Assembly: GCF_030445035.2 (NCBI RefSeq)
Contig: NC_080675.1
Location: 62,512,544-62,576,543 of the forward strand
Direction of reading: 5' to 3'
DNA length: 64,000 nucleotides
Origin: Dasypus novemcinctus
Lineage: Eukaryota; Chordata; Mammalia; Cingulata; Dasypodidae
Of the stretch, positions 10,049-21,432 are shown piece after piece (within the stretch, counting starts at the first letter, position 1; the number at the start of each line of letters is the position of its first letter). The notes under the pieces are model-generated. The model made no database searches, was not told where the DNA came from, and saw only the letters and a program-made list of their open reading frames with translations. The position numbers and the translations under genes were made by a program.

Positions 10049-13000
10049 GTAGGTATGATTTTTTAAAATTCTTTTCTGAACTTTTATTCTAAAGGTTCAC
10101 ATCTTAAAACTAAATTTAAAAAAAAATCTATCTTTTTGCATATTCTACTTTTTTAAACACAGTGATTCGGTAGTAAGATATTTTAAATAGAATTTTAAAG
10201 ACATTTACATTTGAAAAATAATTATATATAGGTGTATGTATGTGTGTGTGTGTATGTGTGTTCATATGTTCGTATATACATGGTAAATAGGAATTGGTTC
10301 TAAGTATAGTATAAGAGAGTAGATAAAAGTCTGGTCTGTGGAGTCCTACAGAACTGGGTTTAAATCCCAGCCTAATACCTTGAGCAGGTTACTTACTATC
10401 TCTAAGTCTCAGCTTAGATGTTGTGAAGATTAAGCCATTGCAGGGTCTAGCACTAATAAGTGCTCAATAAAAGGATTCTTTTATAACTGATATTTTAATA
10501 ATAATAAATTATTAAAATAAGTTATCAAAACAAGGTTTTTATTATTAAAAAGTAATGGTTAGTAGGTTTTTAATCTTATTCTAGATTAGAAAAGTGGAGT
10601 TCATTTATTCTTTTATTCTTCAGGTTATTCACCAGCACCTCCCACCTGCTTTATCCTTTGTGGTAATTTTTCATCTGCACCATATGGAAAAAATCAAGTT
10701 CAGTCTTTGAAAGGTATTGAGATCTGTTTAATAAGAAGTGTTCTATGTATATGTAAACTAAATTGACATAAAGTGATATTTTTCTATTTTAATTTTATTC
10801 AGAAGTTGTAGAGTTGTATCTAATTAGATTTTTATATGCATTTATACAAATTAAATGTACTCTCTTTAAAATTTTAGAATCCCTAAAAGCTTTGGCAGAT
10901 ATAATATGTGAATACCCAGATATTCTCCAAAGGTAATGAACTCTAACTGCTATATTTTTTATTTAAATAGTTTTGCTTTAAAAAAAACAAAACTTGAATC
11001 CTAAGTTTTATATTGGTGATAAGAAAGTAATGGAACGAAGAGAAAGTTGAGAAGATAAATAGCTCCAAGAGATAAAATTATCCTCACATTATGGTATGTA
11101 TGTTACACTATAAAAGAGATTTATAGTGAAAAATATTAAAAGAATGATCATTTCAATCATATTTTGAATTTCTTGGTGACTTTAAGCATCTAGAACTACA
11201 CTATTCAATATGGTAGTTATTAGCTATCCCTTTTCTTTTTTTTAAAGATTTATTTTTTATTTATTTCTCTCCCTTCCTCCTGCCCCATTGTCTGTTCTGT
11301 GTGTCCATTTGCTGTGTGTTCTTCTGTGACCGCTTCTATCCTTAGCAGCAGCACCGGAAATCTGTTTTTTTTTGTTGCATCATCTTGTTGTGTCAGCTTT
11401 CCGTGTGTGTGGCACCATTCCTGGGCAGGCTGCACTTTCTTTCGCGTTGGGCGGCTCTCCGTACGGGGCGCACTCCTTGCATGTGGGGCTCCCCTACGCG
11501 GGGACACCACCATGTGGCAGGGCACTCCTTGCGTGCATCAGCGCTGAGCATGGGCCATCTCCACACGGGTCAAGGAGGGCCAGGGGTGCGATGCTCAGAG
11601 ATGTATTCACCAAATGCAATGAATGTCTCATGATGATGGAGGAGAATGTTGCTATGGGGGGAGTAGTGTGGTGAGGGGGGTGGGGGGGTATATGGGGACC
11701 TCATATTTTTTGAATGTTATATTAAAAAAATGAATAAAGACAAAAAATTAAAAAGGAGGCCAGGGGTTTGAACTGTGGACCTCCCATGAGGTAGGTGGAC
11801 GCCCTATGCATGGGGCCAAGTCAGCTTCACAGTTAGCTACCTCTTTACAGTTAAATCAGGAAGCGGATTTGGCCCAATGGATAGGGCATCCCTGTACCAC
11901 ATGGGAGGTCCGCGGTTCAAACCCCGGGCCTCCTTGATCCGTGTGGAGCTGGCCCACGTGCAGCGCTGATGCGCACAAGGAGTGCCATGCCATGCAGGGG
12001 TGTCCCCTGTGTTGAGGAGTCCCACATGTAGGGAGTGCGCCCCATAAGGAGAGCTGCCCAGCACGAAAAAAGTGCAGCCTGCCAAGGAATGGCGCCGCAC
12101 ACACAGAGAGCTGAAGCAGCAAGATGACGCAACAAAAAGAAACACAGGTTCTGGGTGCTGCTGACAAGAATATACAAGCGGATACAGAAGAACACACAGC
12201 AAATGGACACAGAAAGCAGACAACTGGGTGGGGGTGGTGGGGAAGGGGAGAGAAATAAATAAAAAGTAGAAATATTTTAAAAAATTAAAAATAAACCAGT
12301 TAAAGTTAAGTAAAATTTGAGATTCAGTCCTTCAGTCACACTAGCCACAGTTCAAGCATTCAGTAGCTATAGTATGTGGCTAGTAGCTACTGTGTCAGAC
12401 AGCACAAATATAGAAGATTTTTGACATTGCAGAAAATTTTATTGGACAATGCTGATCTAGAAACTTTAGCTCACCTATTAAAATGCATTTTAAAAATTCA
12501 TGATTCAATTAAAGACAATAACTTGTGGGGAGTGGATGTAGCTCAAGTGGTTAAGGGCCAGCTTCCCACGTATGAGGTACTGGGTTTGGTACCTCCTAAA
12601 AACAAAAAATAAAACAAACGAAAAAACCAACTCTAATTGGAGAGTGGACATAGCTCAGTGGTTGAGTACCTGCTTCCCATGTACAAGGTCCTGGATTCAA
12701 TCCTCACCTCCTAAAAAATAATAATAATAAAATAAAGACAATAACTTGTTTTTAGACTACTGGATATTGTTGTAATACTTTTTAAAAAATGAATTATGTT
12801 GAATTATGCATCCAGGAGCCGTTTTGTGTTTGTTCCTGGACCAGAAGATCCTGGGTTTGGTTCCATTCTGCCAAGGTAAGTTTCATTTAGATTTCGGCAA
12901 CAGTAAAGAAAATTTTGTAAAATTGTTTATATTCCATCACATAAATTGTTTTTATAGGCCTCCACTTGCTGAAAGCATCACTAATGAATTCAGACAAAGA

Positions 13001-16000
13001 GTACCATTTTCAGTTTTTACTACTAATCCTTGCAGGTAAATATCAGTATTTTTTTGTTAAACTGTTTTTTTCCTATCTTTTAAAAATTCAATTCTTAGAA
13101 TCTGACTCTGGATTTTTTTGTTTTGTTAGCAATAAATATAAAAAATAAAAAAAAAATTCTTTTTATTTTAGATTTCCCAAAACTTTAAAAATATTATAAC
13201 TATATTTAAATAATTCACTAATAGTGAATTTAGAAACTGGAATAATATATGATTAAAATATATAGTCTCATTATACATATGTTAAGAAAAGTTATAAGTG
13301 GAAGAATGAAAAGATTACATATATACTCTACGTGCTGCTCTTACTGTTGCAACCTCCTAAGATTTAAATTATCTATTTTTTTCTGATGAAGTAAAATTCA
13401 CCTACTGTTGTCATTTCAGAATTCAATATTGTACACAAGAAATTATTGTTTTTCGTGAAGACTTAGTGAATAAAATGTGCAGAAACTGTGTACGTTTTCC
13501 TAGTAGCAATTTGGATATTCCTAATCACGTAAGTTAAGATTCTTCTTTATTAAACTATCTTACATTTTGCATGACATACAATTTACAAAGCCACTTAATA
13601 TTCTGCCCTTTTTTGTAATGTTTGTATTTCAAAACAATTTGAACATGATTTTGTCCTATGAAGCCTGTCAGTATTTCTCACCTTTTCTACTGAAGCATCC
13701 CCTATTGGCAGATGAAAGCCCAGAATATGAAGGAAATTTCTTTGAAACTTCTTTTGCCTTTAAAGCTTATAAATCTTACATTGTGTTTCAAAAAATATAT
13801 GTTTTAACAAAATGTCCATATTTATCATGTTTATTACATATTTCATATATGTCCTCAAAAGGATGTATAGTAGTTACCTTTTTAAAAAAAAGATTTATTT
13901 TTATTTATTTCTCTTCCCTTCCCTCCCCTCTGCCTCAGTTGTCTGTTCTCTGTGTCCATTCACTGTGTGTTCTTCTGTGTCTGCTTCTATTCTTGTCAGT
14001 GGCACCTGGAATCTGTCTCGTTTTGTTGTGTCATCTTGCTGTGTTAGCTCTCTGTGTGTGCGGCCGCCACTCCTGGGCAGACTGAGCTTTCTTTCGTGCT
14101 GGGCAGCTCTCCTTATGGGGCGCCCTCCTTGCGCATGGGGATCCTCTACGCAGGGACACCCCTGTGTGGCACGGCACTCCTTGCGCGCATCAGCACTGAG
14201 TGTGGGCCAGCTGCACGCAGGTCAAGGAGGCCCTGGGTTTGAACCCTGGACCTCCCATGTAGTAGGGGGATGCTCTATCGGTTGAGCCAAGTGTGCTTCC
14301 TGTAGTAGTTATCTTATAGTTTTAACATTCCCTGTGATAAAGTTGTCAATCCCTGGTTACATGTTCCCCCCTCTGAGAAGTATGCAAGAGCATACAGAAC
14401 ATTTTTATTATTTATTTTATAATATTTAAACTTTATGTATGCTAGGTATCTTTTCTTGGTTTTATTCAAACTATGAAATTATGCTTAGATGAACAGAATG
14501 AGTAAATGAATTTATTAAGGACTAAGTAGTACAATGAATCCAATATGACTATTTGGGGGAGTAGCTTTTATTGTACATGGTACATTACAACATCATTGAT
14601 CTTTCCTAAAATGATAGTTACATTTTATATTAGACATCAGTGATTCCCAAAGCTTTGCAATTCAAAACCTTCAAAATTGTTTCTCTTATTTTTTTAGGTC
14701 CTTTTGGTAACTTATTTTTAACTTAAATTATTTGTTAAATATTTTAACTTTTACAAATAAAATCTGTTCTCTTTCTCTTGTAGTTTATAAAGACTATCCT
14801 ATCCCAAGGACATCTGACTCCTCTACCCCTTTATGTCTGCCCAGTGTATTGGGCATATGACTATGCTTTGAGAGTGTATCCTGTGCCTGATCTACTTGTT
14901 ATTGCAGACAAATATGATCCTTTCACTGTGACCAATACGGACTGCTTCTGCATAAACCCTGTAAGAATGTAGTTAATATTATATAGTCATTATTTGTCAA
15001 GACAAGATCATATGTCTTTAAATTTAATATATATTTAATCAAATTACTGTCTAAAAATATACTAATAAAACACTGAGTTTGGTATAAACAGAAAGAAAGT
15101 TCATAAACATAGACTTTCAGTACAGTATATGACTATAAAGTGATTTATTTTGAAGAAACATATTAAACTTATACATCCATATAAATATTTTGCCCTTCAA
15201 ATTAACTAGCCTTTGGGTTCCTCCCTTAAGAATTACTTTCAGAGTGTGTATTACATTCTCTTTTTTTTATTATTATTATTTATTTATTTAATTTCCCCCC
15301 CTCTCCTGGTTGTCTGTTCTTGGTGTCTATTTGCTGCGTCTTGTTTCTTTGTCCGCTTCTGTTGTCGTCAGCGGCACGGGAAGTGTGGGCAGCGCCATTC
15401 CTGGGCAGGCTGTTCTTTCTTTTCACGCTGGGCGGCTTTCCTCACGGGCGCACTCCTTGCGCGTGGGGCTCCCCCACGCAGGGGACACCCTTGCGTGGCA
15501 CGGCACTCCTTGCGCACATCAGCGCTGCGCATGGCCAGCTCCACACGGGTCAAGGAGGCCCGGGGTTTGAACCGCGGACCTCCCATACGGTAGACGGACG
15601 CCCTAACTACTGGGCCAAAGTCCGTTTCCCCTACATTCTCTTTTGACACATTAGTGGTGCTTGTCTTTTGAGGATGATTTTGATTTTGGATATTTTTCAA
15701 GTCCAAGACTAATGACTAGAGGAAACTTTCATTGAGATATATTTATTATTTCATTTTTATGCAGAACCTTGAAGTTGCTTCAGAATTTCTATGGAGGTGT
15801 GATTGACTTTTTTAACTTAGGGAATAAATACTGCATAAAAATTGTTGTTTATGACAAACAAAATATTATCTTCACTAACTGATATCTAATCTACAAACTT
15901 CCTGGATTCTTGTGAATTTTAGACTTTTAATTTTTTTTGGTCTCATCTGGGTCATTTCTTAAAACATCATGCCTTATTATTGGTTACTACTTTCCTCAAA

Positions 16001-19000
16001 ACCCACATTGTCTTCCTCTATGACAGGGTTTCTCAAACTTAGCACTGTTGACATTTTGGGTTAGATAATTCTTTGTTGGGAGGACTGTTTTGTGCTGTAT
16101 AGGATCTTAACCAACATCCTTGGCCTCTACCCACTAGATCCCAGTAGCACTCTCCCACCCCCAGTTGTGACAACCAAAAATATCTCCAGACATTGCCAAA
16201 TGTCCCCTGGGGGCAAACTTATCACTGGATAAGAACCTCTGTTTTACCAGATGAGCACAGTTAACTGATTTGGGTGACACATGTGGACTGATTTTTGTAT
16301 AATCTTTATTCACATTCAAATATTCTTTCACAATGTGGTCATTTCCTTATTTAAATTTAACTCTTTGGGCATTCTCATAGTTTTTACTCCATTTAAAAAC
16401 ATTGTTTTTCTACTTTTTCATCCTGTGGTTAAACAACCACCTCCTACATGTCATTATATCTTTGTTCCTTACTGATACCTTTTGGACAAGTCCCAGATTT
16501 GCTGTTGACAGTACTTCATCCATATAAGCTTCTTCTTGATAACTTGTTTTACATTAATGTCTGTCATGGGTCAAGCATTGAGGCTAGTACTGGGACACAT
16601 AGACTGAAAAAGCAAAGTCTCTACTCGTAATGTTAGAGTTTAGTAGTAGACAGACAGTTGTATGTGTGATTACTGCTTAGTGCTTTGGGAAACATTAATA
16701 GAGCATCAAATCCAGATTTTGGTTGTGGAGAGGGACAGGAAAGACTTCTTGAACATGAAGTCTGAGTGTCTCAAGTTCATACTGAGAATCACACAGTACT
16801 GCTTATTTCTATAATAACACTACATAGTTTCTCCTAAGCATTCCCGGTCATATCTGTTAGCACAAAACTGTCTAACTTGAAAGACTTTTGCTTCAAATGG
16901 AGATATTTTATAACATCTTCACTCTATAAAGACTCACAGAAGTCTGTCTCATTACTTTTTTACCTTTTTTTGGTCTTTATTTTTTTAATGTTACATTAAA
17001 AAAATATGAGGTCCCCATATACCCCCCATCCCCCTCACCCCACTCCTCCCCCCCATAACAACAACCTCCTCCATCATCATGAGACATTCATCGCTTTTGG
17101 TGAATACATCTCTGAGCACCGCTTGTAACCTTATTTTTAAGTCATGACAAGGATTCGATTTTAAAATAGGAATTACTTCATTAATGTTGAGTATTCACTT
17201 ACAGGCATTTTTCTCTCCAAAGGGCTCTTTTCCAAGAAGTGGATTTTCATTCAAAGTTTTTTATCCTTCTAATAAGACAGTAGAAGATAGGTAAGTGTAT
17301 CCACAGAAACAGCAAGAAGGGGCTTTCTCCTGGTACACTGCTAAAAATCAGGTATTCTGTAGGTGTGTTAGAGTATTAAAAATGCCTGCAATGACCCACT
17401 GGAAATGTTTTGGCTGAACTTATTGTGGTCATGCTGTGTGACATAGAATTGTAGGTACTTTATTGGCAAGTTTGTTGTGTTGAAAAAGATCAAAAAGCAT
17501 TTTCTAAGGGAAACCATGTATCACTTGTGGAATGGGCTAGTTCTCTTACAGACTGATGCCTGGTGGTGTGTCTTTATTATTCTGAGAGGCCAACCCTGCC
17601 CTCCACTTAGTTGATTTTCAAAATTTTGGTAATCTGCTTTAGACTGGCAACAAAGAAGTGGGGATGGGGGCGCTGGGCATGAATGTAGTAATGGTGGGGA
17701 GTTATGATTGGGGAAAGTCTTGGGAAAGAAGAATCTCTGGGTGGATACTGATTGTCAAAAGGTGATCTCTCGATCACCAGCATCAGAATCCTCTCAGGTC
17801 CTCATTAAAAATAAGTTCTAGGACTCCACCCCAGACTCATTAAATGAATCTCTAGTTGTAGAGATACTGTTTCTTAAATGTAAGGCTTCTCAGATATATT
17901 TTGAAAAAGCTTCAACCTCTCTTTAAGAGCAAGTAAGCAGATAATTACCCTCCAGGTTCTTGTCAGAAAATATAATCTTGAACACATAGCTCTCCAATTG
18001 TCTTTTTTTTTTTTATAATTAACATTTATTCAAATAAAAGTGAATACAAATGAAAGAAGCCAGGTAGAAAAGATCACATATTGTATGATTGCATTTATAT
18101 GTAATATCCAGAAAAGGTAAAACCATAGAGACAGAAAGGAGACTGGTGCTTGCCAGAGGCTGTGGGGAGAGGAGAATGGGGAGTAACTGCTTGGTGAGTT
18201 AGTTTCCTTTAGCAGTGATGAAAATGTTTTGAAACTAGATGGAGGTGGGCTTGCACAAGATTGTGAATATACTTCATGTCACTGAATTGTTCGCTTTAAA
18301 ATGGTTAAGTTCATGGTATATGAATCTCATCTTAATTTTTAAAAGTGAATATAAGTACCTGGTGAAATTTTCAAACAATCCTTAAAAGTATAAAATTGAA
18401 AGGAAAAAACCTCCATTTCCTAACCTTGAAACCATGATTAACAGTTCCTGAAAAAAATTTATGCATACATATTCTTGCTGCTCAATACTCATGGAAAATT
18501 GAAGTCCATTCATTCTGTGAAATATTATAAATTTTATTCTGCATTCAACATGTATTTGAATTCTTATGGCAAGGCATGCCAGGCACTGCTTAGTTCTTAG
18601 AATACAGCCAGACACTTATAAAGATCATGAATATTCTAGCTTCTAGTTCCATAAGCTTGGCATAAGTATGACTTTAACTAGCCTGCACTGAACACTTAAA
18701 GATATTTTTAAATACCATTAGATGAGAAGAGCTACTTTTAAACCCCTACCACTCCTTGTTTTGTATACCTGGATGCTCCTGAGGGCATTTGATTTTGTGA
18801 CCCTGGAATTAAGTTACTTCTGAGGCTGTGTGCATATTGTCTTTTCACCTTTAGACTAATTTTTACCAAATTAAGATTTGGGTTTTGCAGTCAACATATA
18901 CAACTTAGTCTGCTATAAAAACTAGTACTGAGAACTTGCCGTAAATCTCAGGACAAGAGAAATCTGTGTCTGTCCCAAGTAACTGTTTATTTTTATCTTA

Positions 19001-21432
19001 GGGAGTCTATAAATCTAATAGGCTCTCTTTGCCTTGGCTGCTAGAAAGCACTGCCAAATTTGCACTATAGTGGCAAAGTACCTATTAGCATAAATGTTGG
19101 GTACTAATCTTAGGGTGATTTACATCTTAATTACTTTCATCTTATTAATTAGTATCTAACCATTTTATATTTTTCTTTTTTTAATGAGATAGGATATAAT
19201 AAATCACAATAGGAAATTAACTGATTTATGAATTATGGACATAGTTCTTCAGTTACACCTCCTATAATGTTCCCTGATTGCCATGCATTTTGTGTTGTGC
19301 ACTTTATATAGATCTCTATTACAGCTCTTCACACATTGTATTAAAAGACGTTTATGTGCGTGTCCTCCTTAAAAGTTTCTAGTTTAGTATCTAGCAGAGT
19401 ACTTGAGTGTTCAGTTAATTTTTCTTTTGAGGGGGAGTGGGGTGTTGTGATGGGAAGGGAGCAAGAGGGAACCTCTGGGGTGGGGGTAACATTCTGTCTC
19501 TTAGTTTTGGTATTAGTTACATGGGAGGGAAGTTTGTGAAAATTCATCAAACTGTACACTGACTTGGGAACTCTTCTATATGTACTTCTTATACTTCAAT
19601 TTATTTTTTACTTTTTAATTTATCCCCCCCCCCCCAAGTTGTCTGCTCTTTGTGTCTACTCACTGCGCGTCTTCTGTGACCACTTCTACCCTTAGCAGCA
19701 GCACCAGGAATCTGTGTTTCTTTTTGTTGCATCATCTTGCTGTGTCAGCTCTCCATGTGTGCGGTACCATTCCTGGGCAGGCTGAACTTTCTTTTGCGCT
19801 GGGCGGCTCTCCTTACAGGGTGCACTCCTTGAGTGTGGGGCTCCCCTACGCAGGGGACACCCCTGCGTGGCACGGCACTCCTTGCGTGCAACAGCACTGC
19901 GCATGGGCCAGCTCCACATGGGTCAAGGAGGCCTGGGGTTTGAACCGCGGGCCTCCCACGTGGTAGGTGGATGCCCTATCCATTGGGCCAAGTCCACTTC
20001 CCTTATACTTCAATTTAAAAGTTTTTAAAAATGTACTTGTAAAAAAGAAAATTTTGCCTTCATGGAACTCATGTGTGATGAAACTTGAGACTCTAAAATG
20101 GCATCTCTAGTCCTACCTGACCACTAAGCTCTAGACTCACCCCCGCTGCCTGCTAGATAGCTCCACCTGCTATCTAGCTGCTCAACATGTTCAAAATAGA
20201 AATATTGATTTTCCCGTCTCAAACCTGTTATTCCCCCAGTCTCAGCAAATAGTACCACTCAGGCAGCTGAAACCTAAAATCTAAGGGTAATCCTTGATTC
20301 CTCTCTAACTCATCCTGTGCAGCCATTCAGTTGGCAAGTCTTTCAGTCTTCCTATACAACCCAAATATATCCACCTCTTTCCATTTCTGCTACGAGCCAC
20401 AATCTTCTGCAGACTTCTGCAACAGTTTCCTTGTTAACCTCCTCTTCAACTCTTGCTGTCTTAGAATCTATCCTCCATGCACACAGCACTCAGAAGTGAC
20501 CTATTCCTATGGTCACAAAATCAAATGCCCTTGGGCATCTAGGTGACAGATAATTTGAGGAATCTTTTCAGTGCTGGATCTGGTGCAATACCCACAGCCC
20601 CAAATCAAAACAAGTTGATGTATATTTATTTTTTTCAGAGAATAGAAAACTTTTTCAAGTTATAGTGAAATAATTTGGTCTTCCAGCAACTTAGTTTCTC
20701 CTAAGAAATCTTTTGTTAGAATGTTGCAAAATCATATTGTGGATTTAATCACAGAAATAAGAGTCAAAGTAGATAAGGTTAGCCCTGTTTCAACATGTAC
20801 ATTCAAAGAATTTTATTTTAAAATAAATATTAGTGATATAGTGTCACAATTTGTTGGTGGGATTGAAAACCTTATGGAGGGCAATTTGACAAGATTTATT
20901 AAGACCTAAAATATACCAGTAATTCCATTTCTAGGAATTTATCCTACAGCTATACTTGGGCTTATATAACAAAAGTAGTTACCAGTGTTTTCATAATAGC
21001 AAAAGATATGAAAGTTTACGTGTATATTTTTTAAATGCATGTATTTATTCTGAACTTTTCTAATTTATTTAAATTTCAAACCCAGAAAGGAAACCATTGA
21101 TTACATAAATGGTAAATACAATGTGTTTACTACTAATTAAAAAAGGAGGGGTGGGCTAGTGTGCATAGTATTTTATAACTTGTGTGTTTTTAGATAATAT
21201 ACCCACATATACATATGCTTATATGTGATTAGACTTTCTTCATAAGGATACATAAGTGCTTCTGGGGAGCAGAAATGGGGTACAAGACTGGTTTGTTTTT
21301 CACTATGTACTTTTTAATTTGGAACAATGTGCATGTATTATTCTACTTTTTAAATTATATATATAACTTAGTTTTCCAAAATGTTTATTTTTTTTACTTT
21401 TAAAAATTTTCAGCAAACTTCAAGGCTTCTGA
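9876..21432 (+). CDS. POLE2: POLE2, DNA polymerase epsilon subunit 2 (3' part, nine coding exons)
   Basis: This is the 3' part of the gene for the B subunit of DNA polymerase epsilon, which stabilises the leading-strand replicase in the nucleus. Nine exons with GT-AG borders join in frame: 9876-10048, 10624-10713, 10878-10932, 12816-12875, 12958-13035, 13420-13528, 14784-14960, 17223-17290 and 21414-21432. Together they encode about 276 residues of a protein that is 527 residues long in human. The segment covers the calcineurin-like phosphodiesterase fold of family-B subunits. Its metal-binding signatures are lost: FISDVWLD replaces a D-x-H motif and FILCGNFSS replaces G-N-H. That is normal for this subunit, which is structural and not catalytic. 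The 5' exons, with the N-terminal and OB-fold parts, are off the left edge; I found none in 1-9875. The C terminus reads EDSKLQGF. Identification rests on near-identity to the mammalian protein as I remember it and on the DNAAF2-MGAT2-RPL36AL neighbours. Confidence 0.97.
10215..10280. repeat. TG/TA-rich microsatellite
   Basis: An impure run of gtatgtgtgtgtg and related motifs lies in a POLE2 intron. Confidence 0.8.
10310..10485 (+). mobile_element. MIR SINE, sense
   Basis: agtctggtctgtggagtcc, aactgggtttaaatccc and agtgctcaataaaagg match the order of MIR sense blocks. Confidence 0.7.
10624..10713 (+). CDS. POLE2: POLE2 exon 2 of 9 in window
   Basis: Acceptor ttcag, donor gtattg. It encodes [18 protein letters not shown] followed by [12 protein letters not shown]; the GNF replaces the catalytic GNH of active phosphodiesterases. 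Confidence 0.95.
10878..10932 (+). CDS. POLE2: POLE2 exon 3 of 9 in window
   Basis: Acceptor tttag, donor gtaatg. It encodes [18 protein letters not shown]. The split codon at its end gives Arg, so the protein reads LQRSRF where human, as I recall, has HQSSRF. Confidence 0.94.
11190..11235. mobile_element. hAT-like MITE, left fragment
   Basis: tacactattcaatatggtag is the end of a short ancient DNA transposon whose other half is at 12305-12455. The SINE pair was inserted between them. Confidence 0.5.
11236..11831 (-). mobile_element. DAS-III-type SINE, minus, interrupted by an L1 3' fragment
   Basis: The antisense tail is at left and the antisense head ends at 11831. The B-box region is split by the insertion at 11588-11753. 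Related ttagcta-type bases flank it. Confidence 0.85.
11588..11753 (+). mobile_element. Short L1-type 3'-end insertion inside a SINE
   Basis: This 166-bp copy of the L1-type 3' end (gatgctcagagatgtattc ... atatggggacctcatat ... A-rich) is flanked by a duplicated SINE segment: aggagggccaggggt at 11573-11587 and aggaggccaggggt at 11754-11767. Confidence 0.8.
11848..12304 (+). mobile_element. DAS-III-type SINE, plus, inverted relative to its neighbour
   Basis: It is full length with B box ggttcaaacccc and an A-rich tail. cagttaaa flanks it (11848-11855, 12297-12304). It lies 24 bp from the minus-strand SINE ending at 11831. Confidence 0.88.
12305..12455. mobile_element. hAT-like MITE, right fragment
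   Basis: cacactagccacagttcaag and attttattggacaatgctg match a common old mammalian MITE. A similar copy is at 46250-46412. Confidence 0.5.
12511..12748 (+). mobile_element. Dimeric tRNA-Ala-like SINE, plus
   Basis: Two tRNA-like units (12527 onward and 12634 onward) are joined by an A-rich linker. One target repeat pair, aaagacaataacttg, encloses both (12511-12525, 12734-12748), so they moved as one unit or the second entered the tail of the first. Confidence 0.85.
12816..12875 (+). CDS. POLE2: POLE2 exon 4 of 9 in window
   Basis: Acceptor tccag, donor gtaagt. It encodes [19 protein letters not shown]. The preceding 1.9-kb intron carries an inverted pair of SINEs and a SINE dimer. Confidence 0.95.
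12958..13035 (+). CDS. POLE2: POLE2 exon 5 of 9 in window
   Basis: Acceptor tatag, donor gtaaat. It encodes [20 protein letters not shown] then TTNPC. The intron before it is only 82 bp. Confidence 0.95.
13420..13528 (+). CDS. POLE2: POLE2 exon 6 of 9 in window
   Basis: Acceptor ttcag, donor gtaagt. It encodes [19 protein letters not shown] then [18 protein letters not shown]. Confidence 0.95.
13882..14300 (-). mobile_element. DAS-III-type SINE, minus
   Basis: It is full length in a POLE2 intron. The head ends agtgtgcttcc, and related gtagtagtta(c/t)ctt bases flank both sides. Confidence 0.88.
14784..14960 (+). CDS. POLE2: POLE2 exon 7 of 9 in window
   Basis: Acceptor tgtag, donor gtaaga. 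It is in phase 0 and is the longest exon here. It encodes [20 protein letters not shown] through [16 protein letters not shown] in the conserved C-terminal part of the phosphodiesterase-like fold. Confidence 0.96.
15252..15644 (-). mobile_element. DAS-III-type SINE, CpG-rich copy, minus
   Basis: tacattctctttt flanks it at 15252-15264 and 15632-15644. Many CpG sites remain and the body has a short deletion shared with the copies at 28024 and 51782, suggesting one younger subfamily. Confidence 0.9.
16021..16250. mobile_element. hAT-like ancient MITE
   Basis: cagggtttctcaaactt at the left, gttgtgacaaccaaaaatat inside and a matching inverted end near 16240 identify a mammal-wide DNA transposon relic. 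Confidence 0.6.
16555..16790 (-). mobile_element. L2 LINE fragment, antisense
   Basis: Diverged antisense L2 3' sequence (tactgggacacatagactg, agtagtagacagacag, aggaaagacttcttg). Confidence 0.5.
16976..17130 (-). mobile_element. L1-type 3' end, minus
   Basis: atgaggtccccatataccc through gaatacatctctgagc is the reverse of the 3' end seen at 11588-11753 and 46431-46690. Confidence 0.65.
17223..17290 (+). CDS. POLE2: POLE2 exon 8 of 9 in window
   Basis: Acceptor caaag, donor gtaagt. It encodes [20 protein letters not shown] then ED. Confidence 0.95.
17755..17890. mobile_element. MER5-like hAT MITE fragment
   Basis: gcatcagaatcctctcaggt and ggactccaccccagactc resemble the central blocks of MER5-type elements. 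Confidence 0.5.
18000..18350 (+). mobile_element. Old L1 3'-UTR fragment
   Basis: cacatattgtatgattgcat, gtgcttgccagaggctg and ttaaaatggttaag are standard blocks of ancient L1 3' ends. Confidence 0.7.
18351..19587. other. POLE2 intron sequence, mostly unassigned
   Basis: No exon is seen. A weak L2-like stretch lies near 18540-18610; the rest is AT-rich with no repeat I can name. Confidence 0.5.
19588..20017 (-). mobile_element. DAS-III-type SINE, minus
   Basis: It is full length with 16-bp flanking repeats cttatacttcaattta at 19588-19603 and 20002-20017. Confidence 0.92.
20240..20550 (+). mobile_element. L2 LINE fragment, sense
   Basis: gtaatccttgattcctctc, catttctgctacgagccac and cctcttcaactcttgctg follow the order of L2 3' coding sequence. 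The short open frames here come from it. Confidence 0.6.
20820..21340 (+). mobile_element. Old L1 fragment
   Basis: ccatttctaggaatttatcc followed by tcataatagcaaaagatatg is a typical old L1 3' region. Confidence 0.55.
21414..21432 (+). CDS. POLE2: POLE2 terminal coding exon
   Basis: This 19-bp coding end follows acceptor ttcag and encodes SKLQGF and a TGA stop at 21430-21432. It lies 4.1 kb beyond the previous exon, across an intron filled with L2, L1 and SINE copies. Confidence 0.94.
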
